A stretch of DNA of 29,836 nt. Origin: CAKTOF01 sp964523945 (GTDB lineage Bacteria > Bacillota > Clostridia > Oscillospirales > Oscillospiraceae). Numbering within the stretch: the stretch's first letter is position 1; each line of letters begins with the position of its first letter. Position numbers and translations under genes: made by a program. The notes below the pieces were generated by a model. It was given only the letters and a program-made list of their open reading frames with translations, made no database searches and was not told the DNA's origin. Shown here piece by piece: positions 24,032-29,836 of the stretch. Location: assembly GCA_964523945.1 (NCBI GenBank), contig CAZGBU010000012.1:1-29836 (forward strand), in the 5' to 3' direction.

Positions 24032-24060
24032 TTGACTATACTTTGTGAAAAGCATATAAT
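24032..24060 (+). promoter_or_regulatory. Sigma-A promoter of the nnr unit
   Basis: TTGACT at 24032-24037, a 17-base spacer and perfect TATAAT at 24055-24060. Its -35 box lies only 8 bases from the -35 box of the divergent pheST promoter. Confidence 0.85.
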
Positions 24061-24093
24061 ATTCAGGCGATTTGACGGAAAGGGGCGCTTGCA

Positions 24094-25599
24094 GTGAAGA
24101 TTGCGACGGCGCAGGCGATGAAAGCGATCGACGGCTATGCCATCGGCACGATGGGAATCGATTCGTGCGCGCTGATGGAAAACGCCGCCCGCGCGGCAGC
24201 AAAGGAGGTCTGGCGGCTGCTTGGCCGCCGGCCGGGGAGAGTCGGTGTATTCTGCGGCGCAGGCAACAACGGCGGCGACGGCGTGGCCTGCGCGCGGCTG
24301 CTGCGCGAACGGGGCTGCCGTGTGCGTGCATTTCTGTGCGGCGCGCGGGAGAAGCTGACCGCCGACACTGCCGAGATGGAGCGCCGCCTGATGGCCGCCG
24401 GCGGCGTGCTGGAGCCATTTGCGGACGACGCGGCGGCATATGCACAGACCTGCGATGTGCTGGTGGACGCGCTGTTCGGCACGGGGCTTTCCCGGGCGAT
24501 GACCGGCGCGCCGGCCGAGGCCGCCGCGCTGATGAACCGGTGCAGTGCGCCGGTTGTTGCGTGCGACATTGCCTCAGGCATCCAGACGGATACAGGCGAT
24601 GTGCTTGGAATCGCAGTGCGTGCGGATGTGACGGTCACATTTTCAATGGCCAAGCCCGGGCAGCTCCTTCCGCCGGGCATCGAATACACAGGGCGGCTCG
24701 TCGTTGCGGACATCGGCATCCCCGACGAGGCCAAAGCATCGCAGCCGGCGGTCGGCGTGCTGACAGAGGCAGCGGATGTGCGGGCGCTCCTGCCGACACG
24801 TCCGCGCTGCGCGCACAAGGGTGATTTTGGGAAGCTGCTTCTGCTGTGCGGATCGCGCGGAATGACGGGCGCAGCGGCGCTGGCCGCGCGCGCGGCGCTG
24901 CGCACCGGCGCGGGGCTGGTGTGGCTCGGTGTGCCGGCGTCTGTTTATCCGATCCTGGCGGCAAAGCTGGACGAGGCAATGGTGTTCCCGCTGCCGGACG
25001 ACGGGGCCGGGCGGCTGGCGGACGCGGCGCTTTCACCGATCCGGGAGCGGCTCGAACAGTGTGATGCCTGCCTGATTGGCCCGGGGCTTGGACGCAGTGC
25101 GTCGCTTGATGTACTGGTGCGGCAGATTGCCGGCATCTCACGCGTGCCGCTGGTGATGGATGCGGACGGCATAAATGCCTTGTCCGGGCATATAGATGTA
25201 CTGCGCGGGGCTGGTTGTCCCATTGTGCTCACACCACACGACGGCGAGTTTGTCCGCCTGGGCGGCGATCTGGGCGCCGGCCGCTTCGCAGCGGCGCAGC
25301 GGCTGTCGGAACAGACGGGCGCGGTTGTGCTGCTCAAGGGAAACCGGACGGTGATTGCGCACGGCGGACAGCTGCGGGTCAACCCGACGGGCAACCCCGG
25401 CATGGCGACGGGCGGCAGCGGCGACGTGCTCTCCGGCGTGATTGTTTCGCTGCTTGGCCAGGGGCTTTCCGCGTTCGACGCGGCCTGGGCCGGCGCCTGG
25501 CTGCACGGTGCTGCCGGTGACCTCTGTGCCGAGCAGATCGGGGAATACGGCATGCTGCCGTCGGATTTGGTCGACATGCTCCCGCGACTTCTTCCTTAA
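24094..25599 (+). CDS. nnr: Bifunctional NAD(P)H-hydrate epimerase and ADP/ATP-dependent dehydratase
   Basis: A metabolite repair enzyme. The N-terminal NnrE domain (about residues 1-215) equilibrates the R and S forms of hydrated NAD(P)H; the C-terminal NnrD domain (about 225-501) dehydrates the S form back to NAD(P)H using ADP or ATP. Visible motifs are FCGAGNNGGDGVACARLL (NNGGDG at 58-63), CDIASGIQTDTG, TFSMAKPGQLLPPG in NnrE, and ALAARAALRTGAGLV, LTPHDGEF and NPTGNPGMATGGSGDVLSG (from residue 430) in NnrD. The length of 501 is typical of the fusion. The start is GTG 24094 with GGAAAGGGG upstream. Confidence 0.95.
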   Translation: MKIATAQAMKAIDGYAIGTMGIDSCALMENAARAAAKEVWRLLGRRPGRVGVFCGAGNNGGDGVACARLLRERGCRVRAFLCGAREKLTADTAEMERRLMAAGGVLEPFADDAAAYAQTCDVLVDALFGTGLSRAMTGAPAEAAALMNRCSAPVVACDIASGIQTDTGDVLGIAVRADVTVTFSMAKPGQLLPPGIEYTGRLVVADIGIPDEAKASQPAVGVLTEAADVRALLPTRPRCAHKGDFGKLLLLCGSRGMTGAAALAARAALRTGAGLVWLGVPASVYPILAAKLDEAMVFPLPDDGAGRLADAALSPIRERLEQCDACLIGPGLGRSASLDVLVRQIAGISRVPLVMDADGINALSGHIDVLRGAGCPIVLTPHDGEFVRLGGDLGAGRFAAAQRLSEQTGAVVLLKGNRTVIAHGGQLRVNPTGNPGMATGGSGDVLSGVIVSLLGQGLSAFDAAWAGAWLHGAAGDLCAEQIGEYGMLPSDLVDMLPRLLP

Positions 25600-25611
25600 G
25601 GAGGGCAATCC

Positions 25612-26193
25612 ATGGTGCGGCGAATCCGCTTCGCTGTACTGACGATGACCCTGTGCCTGACGCTGACCGCCTGCGGCGGCACAGACAAGACGATGCAGGC
25701 TGCGCTCGATCTGCGCAGTGCACTGCTTGAGGCGGGTGGATGCTGTTTTTCCGCGGAGATCACTGCGGACTTCGGCGAAACTGTCTTTACATTTGCAGCG
25801 GACTGCGAATACACTGCCGACGCAAAGACGCGCGTGGCGATTACCGCGCTCGAAACGATTGCCGGTATCACTGCGACGGTGGCGGATGACGGGGCAAGCG
25901 TGGAATACGACGATCTGCTGCTCGATTTTGGAACGCTGGCCGGCGGGCATGCTGCGCCGGTTGCCGCACCTTCGATCCTAGCGCTGTGCTGGGCCGGCGA
26001 ATACATTGATTCGACCGGGCAGGAGGGGGAGAATATCCTGGTGACCTATCTCAGGGGATATGATTCCGGCGAACTGACGGTGCTGACACGACTGTCGGCA
26101 GAAACCGGCCTGCCCGTTGCAGGCGAGGTGATCTGGGACGGACAAACGGTTTTGTCCGTGACCATCACCGATTTTTCCTATCTGACAGAATGA
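25612..26193 (+). CDS. Predicted lipoprotein of unknown function
   Basis: A 193-residue protein with a short basic start and a lipobox LTAC with Cys21 as the expected lipidated residue, followed by GGTDKTMQAALDLRSAL. The mature part has beta-rich segments (CCFSAEITADFGETVFTFAADCEY, then ATVADDGASVEYDDLLLDF) that recall the outer-membrane-lipoprotein-sorting-like or LppX-like folds of small surface lipoproteins; this is inference. AAGGAGG is found just before ATG 25612, and the gene sits between nnr and alr with short gaps (12 bases each side), so it is very likely in their operon. Confidence 0.85.
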   Translation: MVRRIRFAVLTMTLCLTLTACGGTDKTMQAALDLRSALLEAGGCCFSAEITADFGETVFTFAADCEYTADAKTRVAITALETIAGITATVADDGASVEYDDLLLDFGTLAGGHAAPVAAPSILALCWAGEYIDSTGQEGENILVTYLRGYDSGELTVLTRLSAETGLPVAGEVIWDGQTVLSVTITDFSYLTE

Positions 26194-26205
26194 GGACTGA
26201 TATCC

Positions 26206-27381
26206 ATGGAGCTACTGAAGAGAACCTGGGCGGAGATTTCGCTCGACAATCTGGCACACAACTACGCTGCACTGCGTTCGCATGTACCGGCCGGCACGCG
26301 GTTCCTCGGCGTGGTCAAAGCGGATGCCTACGGGCATGGGGCGGTGCCGGTTGCGCGCGAACTTGAACGGCTCGGCGCGGAATTTCTCGCCGTTTCCAAT
26401 CTGGAGGAGGCAGTACAGCTGCGCCGTGGCGGCATCAAGCTGCCGATTCTGATCCTCGGATATACACCGCCGCAGTATGCACCGATGATGGCTGATGAGC
26501 ACCTGCGCCAGCAGGTCAGCTGCCTGGACTACGGCCGGCAGCTGTCCGAAGCGGCGGAAGAAGCGCGAAAGACGCTCGACATTCACATCAAGCTTGACAC
26601 CGGTATGACGCGCTTTGGCTTCTTTGCCTATGACCGGCCCGAGACGCTGCCGGAGCTGCTTGAACTTGCGAAGCTGCCCGGTCTGCGCACGGAGGGGATC
26701 TTTGCCCATTTTTCGGTGGCAGACAGCACGGCAGCGGACGATATAGCTTATACGAGGCTGCAGTATTCCCGCTTTCTGCAGCTGACCGGCGCGCTTGCGC
26801 GTGCCGGCGCTTGCCCGCCGATCCGGCACCATGCCAACTCCGGTGGCAGCATCCTGTACCCGGAATATGCGCTCGATATGATTCGACCCGGCATCGCAAC
26901 CTATGGTTTGGCCCCGTCAGACGATCTGGCCGGCCGACTGGATCTGCGGCCGGTGATGGCGCTGCGTACAACGGTTGCGCAGATTCACACGGTGCCGGCA
27001 GGCGTTCCCGTCAGCTATGGGCGGATCTACACGACGCCGTCCGAGCGGCGCATCGCCGTGCTCTCGATCGGCTACGCCGACGGGCTGCTGCGCGCGCTGT
27101 CGAATCAGGTGTCGTTCCTGCTGCACGGGCGGCGCATCCCGGTCGTCGGCCGCATCTGTATGGACCTGTGCATGGCAGATGTAACCGATGTGCCGGACGT
27201 CAGCGTCGGCGATACGGTGACGGTGTTCGGCCGTGACGGCAATGATGAAATTACGGTGGGCGACCTGGCCCGTCAGCTCGGCACGATCTCCTACGAACTG
27301 CTGTGCAACATCAGCAAACGCATGCCGCGGCTGTATCTGCGCGGCGGGGAAATTGTCGATACGCTGCAATATATTGTGTAA
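26206..27381 (+). CDS. alr: Alanine racemase
   Basis: A PLP enzyme interconverting L- and D-alanine to supply D-Ala for peptidoglycan. It has 391 residues. The PLP lysine is Lys38 in VVKADAYGHGAV; the second catalytic residue is Tyr271 in VSYGRIYTT; GRICMDLCMADVTD and SYELLCNISKRMPRLY are also as expected. It lies between a lipoprotein gene and mazF, and alr-mazF adjacency is common in Firmicutes. Confidence 0.97.
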   Translation: MELLKRTWAEISLDNLAHNYAALRSHVPAGTRFLGVVKADAYGHGAVPVARELERLGAEFLAVSNLEEAVQLRRGGIKLPILILGYTPPQYAPMMADEHLRQQVSCLDYGRQLSEAAEEARKTLDIHIKLDTGMTRFGFFAYDRPETLPELLELAKLPGLRTEGIFAHFSVADSTAADDIAYTRLQYSRFLQLTGALARAGACPPIRHHANSGGSILYPEYALDMIRPGIATYGLAPSDDLAGRLDLRPVMALRTTVAQIHTVPAGVPVSYGRIYTTPSERRIAVLSIGYADGLLRALSNQVSFLLHGRRIPVVGRICMDLCMADVTDVPDVSVGDTVTVFGRDGNDEITVGDLARQLGTISYELLCNISKRMPRLYLRGGEIVDTLQYIV

Positions 27382-27464
27382 GGCTTGGCCGGAGGCGCAT
27401 ACAATGGAATGAGAGCTTTCCGGCTGAATAATCCAGGCCGCTGCGTGGGAGAATAAGGCAAGTC

Positions 27465-27496
27465 CCGTTACATAATCCAATAGGGGGATGTAACGG
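27465..27496. repeat. Perfect 9-bp inverted repeat upstream of mazF
   Basis: CCGTTACAT (27465-27473) and ATGTAACGG (27488-27496) are exact inverted copies separated by 14 bases, 31 bases before the mazF start. There is no U-tract, so a terminator is unlikely; it may be an operator or an RNA hairpin. The alr-mazF gap (27382-27526) otherwise holds no ORF long enough to be a MazE-type antitoxin. Confidence 0.75.
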
Positions 27497-27526
27497 CGGC
27501 AATACTTTCTTCGCGGAGTGTGAGCA

Positions 27527-27886
27527 ATGGATACCAACGTCAAACGCGGCGATATTTTCTACGCCGACCTGAGCCCTGTGGTTGGCAGCGAGCAGGGCGG
27601 GACGCGGCCTGTGCTGATCGTCCAGAACGACATCGGCAACCGGCATTCGCCGACTGTCATTGCCGCTGCCATTACCAGCCAGACCGGAAAGGCACGCCTG
27701 CCGACCCACATAACGCTCAAAGGGCCGGAGGTCGGGCTGACCAAAGATTCCGTCGTGCTGCTCGAGCAGATCCGGACGATTGACAAGCGCCGGCTGCGTG
27801 AACACATGGGCAGACTCGACGAAACAACCATGAATCAGATTGATTCGGCCATTGCTGTCAGCTTTGGCTTGCATGAATCGGGATGA
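27527..27886 (+). CDS. mazF: MazF/NdoA-type endoribonuclease
   Basis: A 119-residue PemK/MazF-family sequence-specific mRNA interferase, close in pattern to B. subtilis EndoA: VKRGDIFYADLSPVVGSEQG, RPVLIVQNDIGNRHSPTVI and SVVLLEQIRTIDKRRL. The catalytic residues correspond to Arg27 and Thr50 (Arg25 and Thr48 in B. subtilis). In B. subtilis the antitoxin gene ndoAI lies between alr and ndoA; here the 145-base gap holds only an inverted repeat. The ribosome binding site is a modest GGAG at 27515. It ends just before an overlapping promoter and terminator. Confidence 0.95.
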   Translation: MDTNVKRGDIFYADLSPVVGSEQGGTRPVLIVQNDIGNRHSPTVIAAAITSQTGKARLPTHITLKGPEVGLTKDSVVLLEQIRTIDKRRLREHMGRLDETTMNQIDSAIAVSFGLHESG

Positions 27887-27897
27887 TCCGTTATAAT
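27869..27897 (+). promoter_or_regulatory. Candidate sigma-A promoter inside the end of mazF
   Basis: TTGCAT at 27869-27874, a 17-base spacer and perfect TATAAT at 27892-27897. The expected start at about 27904 falls inside the 5' arm of the following terminator, so transcripts from it could not form the whole hairpin. It would serve the gene at 27979. Confidence 0.65.
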
Positions 27898-27930
27898 GGT
27901 CACACGGCCCTGGGCCGTGTGACCGTTTTT
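27898..27930 (+). terminator. Intrinsic terminator after mazF
   Basis: Two 13-base arms that are exact inverted copies (27898-27910 and 27912-27924) around a single T, followed by GTTTTT. It terminates transcripts coming from alr-mazF. Confidence 0.88.
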
Positions 27931-27978
27931 CTGCCTGAGGGAGGACGGTCTGCGAATCTCTGAAAAAGGTGAGTGCTT

Positions 27979-28485
27979 ATGAAAGCTGGCAGAAAACTCT
28001 GTCTGAAACTGGCCGCGCTGGCAGCCGCACTGACGGCGGCGGTTGGTCTGGTTGCGCTGGCTGCCGGCGCAGGTTCCTCGACCGATCCGCTTGTGACGGT
28101 CAGCTATCTGGAAGATACCTTTGAGCCGTCTGTGACGGAGAGCGTCGAAAGCGAAATCGCGTCGGCGAGCAGTGAACTTGAATCGTCGCTCTCGTCCCGG
28201 ATCAGCTCGTTCCGCAGCAATCTGACTGCACAAACAACGACCTCAACGGCTGCGTCGGACTATACCACGCAGACGCTCCAGGCTGGGCAGACGATCACCG
28301 TGCAGGCCGGTACGGAAATTCTGTTTCTCGAGGGCAGCGCCACTGTAAGCAGTGCCGGCATCACGGATGCCACTACGGGTCAGACGCTCGCAGCCAGCGG
28401 GAGCATGAGTGTCAACCATCTGTATATGGCCACATTTGAGTGCGTCATCACGGCTGCGGAAGAGGCAAGATTTCTCATCCGCTGA
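27979..28485 (+). CDS. Exported protein of unknown function
   Basis: A 168-residue protein that I do not recognise. The signal peptide is clear: MKAGRKLCLKLAALAAALTA, with a likely cut after about residue 30 (ALAAGAG). Then come LVTVSYLEDTFEPSV, a Ser/Glu-rich helical part (about 45-80, possible short coiled coil) and a C-terminal beta-rich part with TLQAGQTITVQAGTEILFLEG and NHLYMATFECVIT. ATG 27979 has AAGGTGAG upstream; GTG 27973 is a weaker alternative. I recall similar proteins with the VSYL...F.P motif in Clostridia, but no function. Confidence 0.82.
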   Translation: MKAGRKLCLKLAALAAALTAAVGLVALAAGAGSSTDPLVTVSYLEDTFEPSVTESVESEIASASSELESSLSSRISSFRSNLTAQTTTSTAASDYTTQTLQAGQTITVQAGTEILFLEGSATVSSAGITDATTGQTLAASGSMSVNHLYMATFECVITAAEEARFLIR

Positions 28486-28503
28486 TGCTAAAATCGGACA
28501 GCG

Positions 28504-28539
28504 CCCCGTATACATAGCTGTATGCGGGGTGTTTTCTTT
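28504..28539 (+). terminator. Terminator-like hairpin overlapping the next gene's start
   Basis: Arms at 28504-28514 and 28519-28529 (11 bp, one G-U pair) with a TAGC loop, followed by TGTTTTCTTT. The only G-rich ribosome binding site for the next gene (GGGG, 28526-28529) is in the 3' arm and its TTG start lies in the T-rich tail. Confidence 0.7.
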
Positions 28540-29032
28540 GAACAAGCTGCCGATTTATTATCAGGGGGAAGAGGCAGGCGCGCTTGAGATGGCACATGAG
28601 GGGCTGTATCTGCGCGTGGTGGCACGGTGCAGCGTGCCGGCGGATGCGCCGCTTTTGCGGCTGTGGGCAGCGGACGGGAACGGGGAGCACTATCTCGGCA
28701 TTCCTGCACCGGACGGCGACGCGCGCACGCTCAGCCGAAGGATCCCGGCCAGTGAAGCCGATCCGGCAGGCTGGACGCACGGTGTGCTGCGCGCCGGGAT
28801 GCCGGAATGGCGCCCGTTTTCCGGTGCGGTATGCGGCATCGCGGTCGCGGGCGGCCTGCGGCGTGAGCAGGCGGGCGGGGCAGAGATCGCAATTCCGTTT
28901 GAACCGGATAAACCATTTGCCTTTCTGCCGCTTCTGCCGCAGCTGCGCACCGGTGTGATCGACGGTCGGCAGTGGATGATTCTGCGCATTCCGACCGATC
29001 CGGTACATGAAACAAATCAATCCTGTCCATAA
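28538..29032 (+). CDS. Cytoplasmic protein of unknown function upstream of tepA
   Basis: A 164-residue protein that I cannot name. It begins MNKLPIYYQGEEAGALEMAH if TTG 28538 is the start; GTG 28529 in the same frame would add three residues. The sequence alternates short strands and turns (LYLRVVARCSV, LRLWAADGNGEHYLGI, GDARTLSRRIPASE) and has no membrane segment or signal peptide. The high GC third positions match the neighbours, which supports coding. It ends 32 bases before the tepA start. The N-terminus is tied up in a terminator-like hairpin, so its expression may be controlled by read-through or by opening of the stem. Confidence 0.78.
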   Translation: MNKLPIYYQGEEAGALEMAHEGLYLRVVARCSVPADAPLLRLWAADGNGEHYLGIPAPDGDARTLSRRIPASEADPAGWTHGVLRAGMPEWRPFSGAVCGIAVAGGLRREQAGGAEIAIPFEPDKPFAFLPLLPQLRTGVIDGRQWMILRIPTDPVHETNQSCP

Positions 29033-29064
29033 TAATCCGGATGAAACAACCGGGAGGAATGGAC

Positions 29065-29766
29065 ATGGACGAATACAACGTCAATCCGGATCTGATTGAG
29101 CAGGAGCGGCAGCAGATCATCGACCTGGGTACCGCGACCACCACAACGGAATTTGGTACCATCCACACATTGACGATCGTTGGGCAGATCGAGGGGCACC
29201 AGGTGCTCGGCCCGAACGTCAAGTCGACAAAATACGAGCACGTGATGCCGCTTTAGGTGTCGGTGGAAGAGAGCCAGGAGATCGATGGGCTCCTGCTGCT
29301 GCTCAACACCGTGGGCGGCGACATTGAAGCCGGACTTGCCATTGCCGAGCTGATTGCCGGCATGCGCAAGCCGACGGTTTCGCTGGTGCTCGGCGGCGGT
29401 CACTCCATTGGCGTGCCGCTGGCGGTTTCGGCCAAAAAGAGCATGATCGCACCGTCGGCCGGAATGACAATCCACCCGGTGCGCATGACCGGCGTGATCG
29501 TCGGCGTGCCGCAGACGTTCCGGTATTTTTCCCGCATACAGGAGCGCATTGTCGACTTTGTCACGTCCAACTCCAGGATCACACGGGAGAAATTCCTGTC
29601 GTATATGATGGCGACAGACGAAATGGCGACCGATGTCGGAACCGTCATCTACGGTGCAGAGGCTGTTTCAAGCGGGCTGATTGACCGGCTTGGCAGCCTG
29701 GGCGATGCGCTCGACTGCCTGCATCGGATGATTGCATCGGCACGCCGCCGGCGGGAAAAAAGATGA
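29065..29766 (+). pseudogene. tepA: TepA-like ClpP-class serine protease with an in-frame TAG
   Basis: A homologue of the B. subtilis translocation-enhancing protein TepA (YmfB), a ClpP-fold peptidase. The frame from ATG 29065 (GGAGG seven bases upstream) gives 63 residues ending KSTKYEHVMPL, then TAG at 29254-29256 (codon 64), then without any frame change VSVEESQEIDGLLLLLNTVGGDIEAGLAIAE and the rest of the family. The predicted catalytic Ser is Ser114 in GGGHSIGVPLAV and the His is His137 in MTIHPVRM, counting TAG as one residue. The total of 233 codons is normal. A GTG follows the TAG at once and could allow reinitiation of a 169-residue product. One base change (for example TTG to TAG) explains it. 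In Firmicutes this gene often precedes ftsK/spoIIIE, which would lie beyond the window. Confidence 0.9.
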
Positions 29767-29836
29767 AAACAGGCGGCTGATTTTAGGGCAATACCGCACA
29801 AAAAAGTCAAGCGTAACACAGCCGAAAGTGATATAA

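Noticed and set aside
29767..29836. Possible terminator or gene start at the window end
   Set aside because: No hairpin with a T-tract and no ribosome binding site with an open frame can be seen in these 70 bases.
13740..29836. A defence island, biosynthetic cluster or mobile element
   Set aside because: I found no transposase, integrase, phage, restriction or nuclease-helicase genes, and no terminal repeats; MazF beside alr is a standard chromosomal location.

Overview
The window reads as chromosomal core DNA of a fairly GC-rich low-GC-phylum bacterium: a Clostridia member, most likely in the Oscillospiraceae/Ruminococcaceae. The reasons are the Firmicutes-type gene pairings (smc-ftsY; rph-xtp; yhbY-nadD-yqeK-LCP-rsfS; papA-efp; alr-mazF), the T-box in front of pheST, IreB, a CD1247-type zinc ribbon protein, strong AGGAGG ribosome binding sites and sigma-A promoters with TGN-extended -10 boxes. 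The family-level placement is inference. No plasmid, phage, insertion sequence, CRISPR array, tRNA or rRNA was seen.

Layout. (1) 197-1204: a membrane-anchored protein of unknown function with its own promoter and terminator. (2) 1275-13407: a long plus-strand run with short or overlapping junctions and no internal terminator that I can see. It carries chromosome organisation (smc), membrane targeting (ftsY), RNA processing (rph, apparently frameshifted), nucleotide house-cleaning (xtp), ribosome assembly (yhbY), NAD synthesis fused to an HD hydrolase (nadD-yqeK), cell-envelope polymer attachment (an LCP protein with a 14-fold repeat tail), ribosome silencing (rsfS) and leuS. (3) rpsU with a near-consensus promoter and a terminator. 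(4) A minus-strand unknown gene (13740-14279) divergent from yqeG-papA, followed by efp and a CD1247-like gene, then an iron-sulfur aldo/keto reductase-like gene. (5) 18454-24023: a minus-strand block holding an SH3-NlpC/P60 hydrolase, a small conserved unknown, ireB, and pheST under a phenylalanine T-box. (6) 24032-29836, plus strand: nnr (NADHX repair), a lipoprotein, alr, a MazF-type RNase without a visible antitoxin, two unknown genes, and a TepA-like ClpP-class protease gene interrupted by an in-frame TAG.

Most genes serve translation (leuS, pheST, efp, rpsU, rsfS, yhbY), envelope growth (LCP, NlpC/P60, alr, ireB) and metabolite quality control (xtp, nnr, nadD). I did not find a convincing new multi-gene system. 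The points most worth following up are the two interrupted conserved genes (rph, tepA) together with the complete absence of TAG as a terminal stop in 29 genes, an aldo/keto reductase-like protein that has lost two of its four catalytic residues, the repeat tail of the LCP protein, the missing antitoxin before mazF, and two places where terminator hairpins overlap the start signals of the next gene.
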